Assembly (NCBI GenBank): GCA_016929905.1
Contig: JAFGHX010000462.1
Coordinates: forward strand, 40,708-104,707
Direction of reading: 5' to 3'
Length of the DNA stretch: 64,000 bases
Origin: Kiritimatiellia bacterium
GTDB lineage: Bacteria; Verrucomicrobiota; Kiritimatiellia; JAFGHX01
Of this stretch, positions 52,191 through 60,133 are shown piece after piece; positions within the stretch are counted from its first letter, which is position 1, and every line of letters begins with the position of its first letter. The notes below the pieces were generated by a model. It was given only the letters and a program-made list of their open reading frames with translations, searched no databases and was not told the origin of the DNA. Both the position numbers and the translations under genes were made by a program.

Positions 52191-54446
52191 TCAACGCGAC
52201 GCGGCCGCGGCCAGCACGGCCAGGGCCGCATCGCGCGAAGGGCCCGGCGACAAAGCGGTGGCCCATTCCAGGGCGGCGTTCGCGTCGCGCAAGAGCCACT
52301 GCTCAGCAATCTGCCGCGCGATGTCCGGCCGCTCCTGCCAGCCAGGCGCCGACGGCGCCAGCGCGGCAACCGTGGCCGGCTCCGCGCAGAGCCAGCCGGA
52401 GATGACGCTCCAGACGCAGTCGGCGCGCACGAAATCCGGGCTCATGCCGTTTGCGGAGGCGAGCGCCGCACGCGGGGCGTAGCCGCCCCACCTGCTGAAA
52501 ACGCCGCGTAGAGCCGGTACCCGCACCGCCGGCGGGTAAGCGCGCTCAATTCTCCCAACGATCCATTCCGGCGCCTTGCCGGCCGCGGCTACCGCGACCC
52601 TCTGCAGCGCCTCTGCATCAGCCGGCCCCAGGCTCAGAACCTGATCGCCCCACGCAAGCGCGTTGCGCGGCGCCGCCTCTGCCCATCCGATCAGCACAGA
52701 CACGGCCGCCGAACGCCGCATCGCGCCCGCCGGCAGCGCCTCGACAAACGCCGCCGCACGCTTCGGCTCAACCCGCGCCCAGCGCTCGAGACTCGCGTCC
52801 AGCGCCGCATTCGCCATCGAAGCCCCGGAGTATGGGTCCAACACGGCCAGACCCGCCGCATACGCCGGGTCGTGCCCGGCAGCGCCTTCCGCTATCGCCC
52901 GAACGAGGTCCTGCCCGCCGTACTCCGCCACGACCTGGTCCCGAAACTGCATCGCCGCCTCAATGTCGCTCCCCGCCCACGCGCGCGCCACGCTCGCGAG
53001 GGCCTCCGCCCGCGCGCCGGCCCCGGAAAGCTGCAGGGCCCACGCCGCGGCGGCTTCAGGAGCGTACGTGCCCCATAACCCGGCAACGGCGCTCAATCTC
53101 AACCGCCGATCCGACGCGGTATCGGCCGCTTCCGCCCATGCCACCGCTTTCTCCGGATCCTCCAGCACCTGTACACGCAGCAGCACCAGTTCCCGGATCG
53201 CCCCCGGCGGCAGAGCGAGGGCCATGGTACGGGCCGCCCCGAAATCGACCAGAAGCCATTCGCTGAATACCGCGGCCGCCAGCTCCGCGTCGCCAAGCGC
53301 TTGCGCCCACTGCAGGGCGTCCCGCGGCGCTCGGCTCACCCACTGCCGCAGCACGCCCTGCAAAAACGCGGCAGCGTCGGCCTTGTCGCTCAGCAGCGCG
53401 TAGGCCGCTGTGAAATCCGCGTCCGCCAGACCGATACCGATCGCACGCAGCCGATCCCAACGCGTCGCCGCCTCGGCCGTGTCCAGCGCCGTGGCGAGTA
53501 CCTTGGCCAGAGCCGCCGCCACGCCCGGTCCAGGGCCGACGGCCGCTTCCCCCACATCACGCCTCGGTGCCGGAACCCGCTCCAGTTCCGCCGCCGGCGT
53601 CGCGCCCGCGCCGCGCTCCGGCTCCACGCGGGTCCCATCCGGCGCGCGCGCCGGTTCCTCTTCGTCAGGCGCGCCTTTCCGCCCGTCCGGCGCCCCGATG
53701 GGAAACAGCCGCTTCCCAAGATAGAAACCCGCCGCCGCAAGGACCATCACGGCGAGCACGCGAACGAACCGGCTCCCGAAGCGGGAAGCAACCGCAGCCG
53801 GGCCCGAACCGGTTGCTGAACCGGTCATCGCCCCAACTCTGTCCAGCACCTCACCCCTCAGAAGGTCCGGCGGCGCCTTCACGGGGACAACCGGCTGGAA
53901 GAATGGGTCCAGGCTCGGCACGGCCGCCGCCAGCCCCGCGCCGGGCAGCGACTCCACCAGCGCCTGTTTTGCATTCTCCACTCGCTTCCAAACGTCAGAG
54001 GCCGCGCAGCCGTACTCCGCGGCCAACTCCTGAAGAGTCCGCCCTTCGAACAGATACTGAATCACCAGCGTGCGCAGGCTCTCCTCCAAGTCCGCCACAT
54101 GCTGGTGAATCACGAACGATGTGGCCTCCGAAGGCTTGCCGGCGGGCGTGGGGGACGCCTCGCGCTGCCGGCGCTCGCTCAAGTCCCGGCGCAGGATGTT
54201 CAGCGAGACGGTGTAGCACAATCGATACAGCCAGCGCTCGAGCTGGTGCGGCTCGGTAAACTCATCCATGTGATCGAGCGTCCTCAGCAGGACCTCACGC
54301 GCCGCCTCCGCCGCGCCCGCCGCGCCCCCCAACACCTGGTAGCACATGTTGTAGACGGCGTCCTGCCAGCCCTCGAGCAGGCCGAGCAGTGACTCGCCCG
54401 TCCCCGTCAGCCAGTAAGCCTCAAACCGCTCGGCCTTCGTCTTCAC
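52191..54446 (-). CDS. ECF sigma factor fused to a membrane-anchored alpha-repeat domain
   Basis: The 751-residue product (GTG start, GGAGAGG four bases upstream) has sigma region 2 at residues ~20-90 (ESLLGLLEGWQDAVYNMCYQ; MDEFTEPHQLERWLYRLCYT) and region 4 at ~125-185 (LVIQYLFEGRTLQELAAEYG, then AASDVWKRVENAKQALVESL). After a Pro-rich linker a single membrane span (VRVLAVMVLAAAGFYLGKRL) leads to ~440 Ala-rich residues of degenerate helical repeats with AWAEAADTASD, ALQWAQALGDAEL and ALASVARAWAGS. This predicts a membrane-tethered sigma factor with a sensor domain on the far side. It is longer than ordinary ECF sigmas (~180 residues). No separate anti-sigma gene is adjacent. Confidence 0.75.
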   Translation of the reverse strand: MKTKAERFEAYWLTGTGESLLGLLEGWQDAVYNMCYQVLGGAAGAAEAAREVLLRTLDHMDEFTEPHQLERWLYRLCYTVSLNILRRDLSERRQREASPTPAGKPSEATSFVIHQHVADLEESLRTLVIQYLFEGRTLQELAAEYGCAASDVWKRVENAKQALVESLPGAGLAAAVPSLDPFFQPVVPVKAPPDLLRGEVLDRVGAMTGSATGSGPAAVASRFGSRFVRVLAVMVLAAAGFYLGKRLFPIGAPDGRKGAPDEEEPARAPDGTRVEPERGAGATPAAELERVPAPRRDVGEAAVGPGPGVAAALAKVLATALDTAEAATRWDRLRAIGIGLADADFTAAYALLSDKADAAAFLQGVLRQWVSRAPRDALQWAQALGDAELAAAVFSEWLLVDFGAARTMALALPPGAIRELVLLRVQVLEDPEKAVAWAEAADTASDRRLRLSAVAGLWGTYAPEAAAAWALQLSGAGARAEALASVARAWAGSDIEAAMQFRDQVVAEYGGQDLVRAIAEGAAGHDPAYAAGLAVLDPYSGASMANAALDASLERWARVEPKRAAAFVEALPAGAMRRSAAVSVLIGWAEAAPRNALAWGDQVLSLGPADAEALQRVAVAAAGKAPEWIVGRIERAYPPAVRVPALRGVFSRWGGYAPRAALASANGMSPDFVRADCVWSVISGWLCAEPATVAALAPSAPGWQERPDIARQIAEQWLLRDANAALEWATALSPGPSRDAALAVLAAAASR

Positions 54447-54571
54447 GCGGCCTCTCCATTCGTCGACGGCGCAACATCGAAACGGGATATGCCCGGCCCA
54501 CCCTGCGTGACGGCCGCATTCTACCACAAAGCCGGCCGTTGCGGGGAGCCCCAAAAAAGACAGGCGCCGGG

Positions 54572-54606
54572 TTGACAACGCGGTCCAAAAGTATTATGTA
54601 TTATAC
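54572..54606 (+). promoter_or_regulatory. iclR-family gene promoter with palindrome
   Basis: TTGACA (54572-54577) is followed by an AT-rich region with two copies of TATTAT; TATGTA (54595-54600) gives a 17-base spacer. An imperfect 16-base palindrome GTATTATGTATTATAC (54591-54606) covers the -10 region. It is a plausible IclR-type autoregulatory operator. The predicted start of transcription is only 6-12 bases from the ATG, and no ribosome-binding site is present. Confidence 0.45.
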
Positions 54607-54617
54607 CTAGATTTATT

Positions 54618-55433
54618 ATGAAGAAGTCAGCCAAACCGAAGATCGCGCCGGCGCTGGAGCGCGGACTCACCATACTCGAGAGCCTGGCGGCGAGCGAGAG
54701 GCCAATCGGGTTCAACCAGTTCGCCGCGGCACTCGAGCTGTCCAAGGCAAGTGTCGCCCGCCTGTTGCGCGTGCTGCGGGAGCGGGGCTACGTCGTCAAG
54801 GACGGACAGAGCGGCAAGTACCGGCCAGGCCCCCGCATGGCGATGCTCGGCCAGCGTACCGCGCTGGTGGACCGGCTCCGCGGCGAGGGCGAACCGGTCC
54901 TGGATTCGCTCGTCCGCGCCGCCCGCAACACCGCGGTTCTCATCTACTGGGCCGGCCAGCAGATGCAGTGTCTGGCCCGGCAGACACATCCGTCCTCCAT
55001 CCCCATGCAGGCGCCGGGCAACATCGACGCGGATTTCCTGCGCGCACCGTGGGGCTGGATCTTTCTCGGCCGCATGACACCGCCGGAACACGCGGCCGCG
55101 CTCGCGAATTCCGATGTCGGCCCCGCGTTTCTGAAAAGGATCCTCACCCATCACCTCCGCCTTTTCGAGGAAAACGGCTACGCCTACGATGACCGCGTCA
55201 CGCGCAACACCCGCCGGCTGGCGGCACCGGTGTTCGACCACACCGCCTCGCTCGTCGGCGCGTTCGGACTCGGCGGCAACCCGTTGACCATCCCCGACGA
55301 GCGGGTTGCCCGCCTCGGCCGGATCCTCGTCCGCCACACGCAGCGCCTGTCCGCCGCCATCGGTTGGACCGGCGCGCAAAATGGTCAGCCATCCGTGATG
55401 AAGGCCAGGGGGCAGGACCAGACTGACACCTGA
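54618..55433 (+). CDS. IclR-family transcriptional regulator
   Basis: The 271-residue product has an N-terminal winged helix (APALERGLTILESLAASERP; FAALELSKASVARLLRVLRE) and an effector domain with LRAPWGWIFLGRMTPPEHAA and a late LVGAFGLGGNPLTIPDERV, typical of IclR proteins, which bind sugar acids or aromatic compounds. It is at the head of four sulfatase-like genes on the same strand, with 44 bases to the first, so it probably controls them. No ribosome-binding site precedes the ATG and the mRNA may be nearly leaderless. The C-terminal ~25 residues are beyond the usual end. Confidence 0.85.
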   Translation: MKKSAKPKIAPALERGLTILESLAASERPIGFNQFAAALELSKASVARLLRVLRERGYVVKDGQSGKYRPGPRMAMLGQRTALVDRLRGEGEPVLDSLVRAARNTAVLIYWAGQQMQCLARQTHPSSIPMQAPGNIDADFLRAPWGWIFLGRMTPPEHAAALANSDVGPAFLKRILTHHLRLFEENGYAYDDRVTRNTRRLAAPVFDHTASLVGAFGLGGNPLTIPDERVARLGRILVRHTQRLSAAIGWTGAQNGQPSVMKARGQDQTDT

Positions 55434-55477
55434 ACACTGAAACCTCAGACGGCGTGACAACAGGGAGGAGAAGACGA

Positions 55478-56833
55478 ATGCCGGATACGGACAAACCCAA
55501 CATCATCATGTTCTTCACCGACCAGCAACGGTGGGACAGCTGCGGCTGCTACGGCCAGACGCTCGACGTGACGCCGAACCTCGACCGCATGGCGGCCGAG
55601 GGGGTGCGGTTCAACCAGGCGTTCACCTGCCAGCCCGTCTGCGGGCCGGCGCGCGCCTGCCTGCAGACCGGCAAGTACGCCACGGAGGTCGGCTGCTGGC
55701 GAAACGGCATCGCGTTGCCGCTCGAAGAGAAGACTCTCGCACACCGGTTCTCGGAAGCCGGCTACGAAGTGGGCTACATCGGAAAATGGCACCTGGCCTC
55801 CACCCACGGGCTCGGCCCGGAGCAGGATATCAACCTTCGCACCGAACCCGTTCCGCTCGAACGACGCGGGGGTTACGCGGATTACTGGTTGGCAGCCGAC
55901 GTACTGGAATTCACCTCGCACGGCTACGAGGGCGGCTACATGTTCGACAAGGACATGAACAAGATCGAGTTCGGCGGCTACCGCGTCGACAGCCAGACGG
56001 ACTTCGTGCTGCAGTACATCCGCGCGCGGGACGGCAAAAAGCCCTTCTTCCTCTTCCTCTCCTACCTGGAGCCCCACCACCAGAACGACCGGAATCGCTA
56101 CGAAGGGCCGGAAGGATCGAAAGAACGGTTCAAAGAATACCAGGTGCCGGGCGACCTGGTCGATACCGAGGGCGACTGGCGGGCGCAGTACGCCGACTAC
56201 CTGGGCTGCTGCTGGAGCCTGGACCGCAACCTCGGGCGGATCCGCGACGAGTTGGCCAGGCTCGGCATGGCGAAAAACACCCTCATCCTCTACACCAGCG
56301 ATCACGGTTCGCACTTCCGCACGCGCAACAGCGAATACAAGCGGTCCTGTCACGACGGCTGTATCCACATTCCTATGATCGCCTGGGGGCCCGGCTTCCC
56401 GGGCGGAACCGTCATCGAGGAACTGGTCAGCCTCATCGACGTACCCCCTACCCTCCTCCAGGCGGGCGGCATTCACACGCCCGCAACGATGAGAGGGCGG
56501 CCCCTTCAGCAACTGGTCACGGGCCCCGTCCCGGACTGGCCCGACCACGTATTCCTCGAAATCAGCGAAAGCCACGTCGGACGGGCCGTCCGCACGAAAA
56601 AATGGAAATACTCCGTGCGCGCCCCGCAGAAGCACGGCGGCAAGGACAGCGGCAGCGAGCTGTACGTCGAAGACTTCCTTTACGATCTGGAGCAGGACCC
56701 GCACGAGCGCGACAATCTCGTGCGCGAGCCCGCGCTTGCCGGGGTCCGGGGAGAGCTTGCAGGCCTTCTGAAACGGCGAATGGCGGAAATCGGCAGCCCG
56801 GAACCGGAAATCCGGCCGGCGGAGACAACGTAG
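55478..56833 (+). CDS. Sulfatase (formylglycine type), first of four
   Basis: The 451-residue product is a type I sulfatase: NIIMFFTDQQRWDSCGCYG carries the first metal Asp, CQPVCGPARACLQTG holds the CxPxR site with Cys55 the predicted formylglycine, and LILYTSDHGSHFRTRNSEYK supplies the second metal pair. It hydrolyses a sulfate ester, probably on a glycan. No signal peptide is seen, so it may be cytoplasmic. GGAGGAG is eight bases before the ATG; nothing argues for the slightly longer alternative. It follows iclR by 44 bases and is likely co-transcribed with it. An anaerobic maturase is not in the window. Confidence 0.93.
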   Translation: MPDTDKPNIIMFFTDQQRWDSCGCYGQTLDVTPNLDRMAAEGVRFNQAFTCQPVCGPARACLQTGKYATEVGCWRNGIALPLEEKTLAHRFSEAGYEVGYIGKWHLASTHGLGPEQDINLRTEPVPLERRGGYADYWLAADVLEFTSHGYEGGYMFDKDMNKIEFGGYRVDSQTDFVLQYIRARDGKKPFFLFLSYLEPHHQNDRNRYEGPEGSKERFKEYQVPGDLVDTEGDWRAQYADYLGCCWSLDRNLGRIRDELARLGMAKNTLILYTSDHGSHFRTRNSEYKRSCHDGCIHIPMIAWGPGFPGGTVIEELVSLIDVPPTLLQAGGIHTPATMRGRPLQQLVTGPVPDWPDHVFLEISESHVGRAVRTKKWKYSVRAPQKHGGKDSGSELYVEDFLYDLEQDPHERDNLVREPALAGVRGELAGLLKRRMAEIGSPEPEIRPAETT

Positions 56834-56837
56834 AGAG

Positions 56838-56872
56838 ACTGGAAGAATGGAGGAATGGAAGCGTGGAGGAAT
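56838..56872 (+). repeat. Purine-rich GGAAGAATGG-type repeat
   Basis: The gap after the first sulfatase holds GGAAGAATGGAGGAATGGAA and a further GTGGAGGAAT, followed around 56909-56942 by a pyrimidine-rich stretch (CTTCCAATCTTTGATCCTTC) that can pair with it. A similar element lies at 59990-60023 after the third sulfatase. Its role is unknown. Confidence 0.45.
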
Positions 56873-56973
56873 AGAGCCGCGGAAGGCTGCCCGGGCACCC
56901 GCCTTCCTGCCAATCTTCCAATCTTTGATCCTTCCGTTCCCTGTGGAATCTCGAGGCAAAAAAGGAGGCCTGG

Positions 56974-58458
56974 ATGCGCGCGATCATGGTGATGTATGAC
57001 ACGTTGAACCGTCGATTTCTGGAACCCTATGGGTGCGATTGGGTCAAAACCCCCAACTTCACGCGCCTGGCCAAGCGGGCGGTGACGATGGACAACGCCT
57101 ATGGCGGCAGCCTGCCCACGATCCCGGCACGCCGCGAACTGCACACCGGCCGGTACAACTTCCTGCACCGCCGCTGGGGACCGGTCGAACCGTTCGACGA
57201 CTCGGTCCCGGCGCTCCTGCACGCCAACGGCGTCTATACGCACCTGGCGACCGACGGCTACCACTACTTCGAGGACGGCGGCATGACCTTCCACAACCGG
57301 TACGGGAGCTGGGAGTTCTTCCGCGGTCAGGAGGGCGACTTCTGGAAGGGGGAAGTCGCGGATCCCGAGATCCCGGACGCGCTGCAGTCGCGCGGGCTCA
57401 AGAACAGGAGCTGGCGTCAGGACTGGGTCAACCGCAAGTACATCCGCAACGAAGGAGACTGGCCGCAGGCCCAGTCCTTCGCGGCCGGCCTGCAGTTCAT
57501 GCGCACGAACCGGGCCGAAGACAACTGGTGGCTGCACATCGAGACATTCGACCCGCACGAGCCGTACTACGCGGCGCAGACGTACCGCGATCTGTACCCG
57601 CACGACTACGACGGCCCCCACTTCGATTGGCCGCAGTACCGGCCGATCAAGGACGAAACGCCCGAGCAGATCCAGCACATCCGCTACGAGTGCGCCGCGC
57701 TGCACAGCATGTGCGACGCCCACCTGGGCAAGGTGCTCGACCTGATGGACGAACTCGACATGTGGAAAGACACCCTGCTCATCGTCAATACCGACCACGG
57801 GTTCCTGATGGGCGAGCACGGCCGGCTCGGCAAGTGCAACATGCCGTTCTACGACGAGATCGCGCACACGCCCCTGTTCGTCTGGGACCCGCGCTGCGGG
57901 CGCAAAGGGGCGCGTTGCCCCTGCCTGGTGCAGACCATCGATCTGGGCCCGACCCTCATGGAGTTCTTCGGGCTCGAGCTCACGCCGGACATGCAGGGCC
58001 GGCCGCTGCGCGAGGCCGTCGCCGCCGACCGGCCCGTGCGCGAGGCCGCGCTGTTCGGCCAGCACGGCGGGCACGTCAACGTCACCGACGGCCGCTACGT
58101 CTTCATGAAAGCGCCCGCCAAACCGGAAAATGAACCGCTCTACAACTACACACTGCTGCCGACCAACATGCGCGGCTACTTCACGGCGGACGGCGAACTG
58201 AAGGAAATCGAACTGGCCGGCCCGTTCTCCTTCACCAAAGGCGTGCAGGTCGTCAAGTTCAAGGCAGGCACCTGGCGCGATTGGCACCAGTTCGGCGATC
58301 TGCTGTTCGACCTCCAGAACGATCCCGGCCAGCAGAAGCCGATCCGGGACGCCAAGGTCGAGAAACGGTTGACCGCGCTCATGCGCCAACTCATGAAGGC
58401 AAACGATTGCCCGCCCGAACAATTCGAACGGCTCGGATTGGCGGAACCCAACAGATAG
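56974..58458 (+). CDS. Sulfatase-superfamily protein with Thr in place of the formylglycine Cys
   Basis: The 494-residue product has the alkaline phosphatase/sulfatase fold: MRAIMVMYDTLNRRFLEPYG with the first metal Asp, and LIVNTDHGFLMGEHGRLGKC with the second metal pair. The nucleophile region reads GGSLPTIPARRELHTGR, with Thr49 at the Cys position of CxPxR, so no formylglycine can form. Thr nucleophiles occur in related phosphotransferases and phosphodiesterases (e.g. the LtaS/NPP branch). It could act on phosphate or phosphonate esters, use Thr in another way, or be inactive. AAAGGAGG lies five bases upstream. No signal peptide. Confidence 0.88.
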   Translation: MRAIMVMYDTLNRRFLEPYGCDWVKTPNFTRLAKRAVTMDNAYGGSLPTIPARRELHTGRYNFLHRRWGPVEPFDDSVPALLHANGVYTHLATDGYHYFEDGGMTFHNRYGSWEFFRGQEGDFWKGEVADPEIPDALQSRGLKNRSWRQDWVNRKYIRNEGDWPQAQSFAAGLQFMRTNRAEDNWWLHIETFDPHEPYYAAQTYRDLYPHDYDGPHFDWPQYRPIKDETPEQIQHIRYECAALHSMCDAHLGKVLDLMDELDMWKDTLLIVNTDHGFLMGEHGRLGKCNMPFYDEIAHTPLFVWDPRCGRKGARCPCLVQTIDLGPTLMEFFGLELTPDMQGRPLREAVAADRPVREAALFGQHGGHVNVTDGRYVFMKAPAKPENEPLYNYTLLPTNMRGYFTADGELKEIELAGPFSFTKGVQVVKFKAGTWRDWHQFGDLLFDLQNDPGQQKPIRDAKVEKRLTALMRQLMKANDCPPEQFERLGLAEPNR

Positions 58459-58469
58459 GAATAGAACTC

Positions 58470-59981
58470 ATGACCGACACCCGCCCGAACATCCTGCTCA
58501 TCACCAGCGACCAGCAGCACTGGAACACGCTCGGTTGTATCAACCCGGAAATCCGGACGCCGAACCTGGACGAACTGGCGAGCCAGGGCGCCCTGTTCAC
58601 GCGCGCCTATTGCCCGAACCCCACCTGCACCCCGACGCGCGCCTCAATGATCACCGGCAAGTATCCCAGCCAGCACGGCGCCTGGTCGCTCGGCACCAAG
58701 CTGCCCGAGAGCGAGCACACCGTCGGCGAGGATTTCGCCGCGGCCGGCTATCGCACCGCGCTGGTCGGCAAAGCGCACTTCCAGCCGCTGCAGGGCACCG
58801 ACGAGTTCCCGTCGCTCGAAGCCTATCCGATCCTGCAGGACCTGGATTTCTGGCGCGAGTTCAAAGACCCGTTCTACGGCTTCGAGCACGTTGAACTCGC
58901 CCGCAACCACACCGACGAGGCGCATGTCGGGCAGCACTACGCCCTCTGGATGGAGGAGAAAGGCCTCAAGAACTGGCGCGACTACTACCGCAAGCCGACC
59001 GGCAACGTCGAGCGCCAGCGGCATAGGTGGGCCATTCCCGAAGCGTACCACTACGACGCCTGGATCGCGGAACGCACCAACGCCTTGCTCGACCGCTACG
59101 CAAAAGGCGACGAGCGCTTCTTCCTCTGGGCCAGCTTCTTCGATCCGCACCCCTCCTATCTGGTCCCGGAGCCCTGGGATACGCTGTACGACCCGGAAAA
59201 GCTTACGGTCCCTTCCGTCGTCGAGGGCGAACACGCCGACAATCCGCCCCACTTCAAGCTCACCCAGCAACGCAAACCCGACTTCTCGCCGTGGCGCGAG
59301 AGCGGGTTCGGCCTGCACGGGTTCAGTTCGCACCTGCACGACCGCAAGGCGCTCGCCAAGGACATCGCCGTCTACTACGGCATGATCACGCTCATGGACA
59401 AGTACATCGGGACGATCCTCGACAAACTCGACGCGCTCGGCCTGGCCGAGAACACCGTGGTCGTGTTCACGACCGATCACGGCCACTTCTACGGCCATCA
59501 CGGGCTCACGGCCAAAGGCGCGTTCCACTACGAAGACATGATCAAAATCCCGTTCCTCGTGCGCTATCCCGGCCGCGTGCCCGCCGGCCGCAGAAGCGCC
59601 GCGCTCCAGACGCTGGTCGACCTGCCGCAGACGTTCCTCAGCTTCGCCGGTATTCCCGCCCCGCGCGCCATGACCGGCGTGGACCAGAGCCAAGTCTGGT
59701 GTGGCGGTCAGGACCGCGCTCGAGACCACATCATCGTCGAAAACCGGCACGAACCGACCACGATCCACGTGAAAACCTACGTCGACGAACGGTACAAGCT
59801 GACCGTCTACTTCAAGCAGGAGTACGGCGAGTTGTTCGATCTGCGCGAGGACCCCGGCGAAATCCGCAACCTCTGGAACAGCGAATCACACCAGGCACTC
59901 AAGAACGAACTGACCATGAAGTTGCTCTTCGCGGAAATGGGCAAGGAGCCGCTCTGGATGCCCCGTATCAGCGGCGCCTAG
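58470..59981 (+). CDS. Sulfatase (formylglycine type), tandem copy A
   Basis: The 503-residue product has NILLITSDQQHWNTLGC near the N-terminus, the CTPTR site with Cys53 as predicted formylglycine (PNPTCTPTRASMITGKY), WASFFDPHPSYLVPEPWDT, and VVFTTDHGHFYGHHGL with the second metal pair. There is no signal peptide. It lies 11 bases after the Thr-type gene, with AGGA about nine bases upstream. The next gene is a close copy of exactly the same length. Substrate unknown; probably a glycan sulfate ester. Confidence 0.93.
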   Translation: MTDTRPNILLITSDQQHWNTLGCINPEIRTPNLDELASQGALFTRAYCPNPTCTPTRASMITGKYPSQHGAWSLGTKLPESEHTVGEDFAAAGYRTALVGKAHFQPLQGTDEFPSLEAYPILQDLDFWREFKDPFYGFEHVELARNHTDEAHVGQHYALWMEEKGLKNWRDYYRKPTGNVERQRHRWAIPEAYHYDAWIAERTNALLDRYAKGDERFFLWASFFDPHPSYLVPEPWDTLYDPEKLTVPSVVEGEHADNPPHFKLTQQRKPDFSPWRESGFGLHGFSSHLHDRKALAKDIAVYYGMITLMDKYIGTILDKLDALGLAENTVVVFTTDHGHFYGHHGLTAKGAFHYEDMIKIPFLVRYPGRVPAGRRSAALQTLVDLPQTFLSFAGIPAPRAMTGVDQSQVWCGGQDRARDHIIVENRHEPTTIHVKTYVDERYKLTVYFKQEYGELFDLREDPGEIRNLWNSESHQALKNELTMKLLFAEMGKEPLWMPRISGA

Positions 59982-59989
59982 AGCGGACC

Positions 59990-60023
59990 GAAAGAATGGA
60001 GGGATGGAAAAGTGGAAGGCTGG
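59990..60023 (+). repeat. Purine-rich AAAGAATGGAGG-type repeat, second copy
   Basis: The gap between the two tandem sulfatases opens with GAAAGAATGGAGGGATGGAA and AGTGGAAGGC, similar in composition and spacing to the element at 56838. The shared AGAATGGAGG(A/G)ATGGAA core is too long for chance in a 64-kb window, which suggests a dispersed or recombinogenic element. Confidence 0.45.
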
Positions 60024-60133
60024 ACAAGACTTGCTGTTGGGCCGAGTTCGCCGACCTGGGACTTTCGACTTTCAGACCTTCGACTCCGCGCCTTCACGCC
60101 GCGCACAGAGCAAGGGGCAAGAGGAGACCGTCT

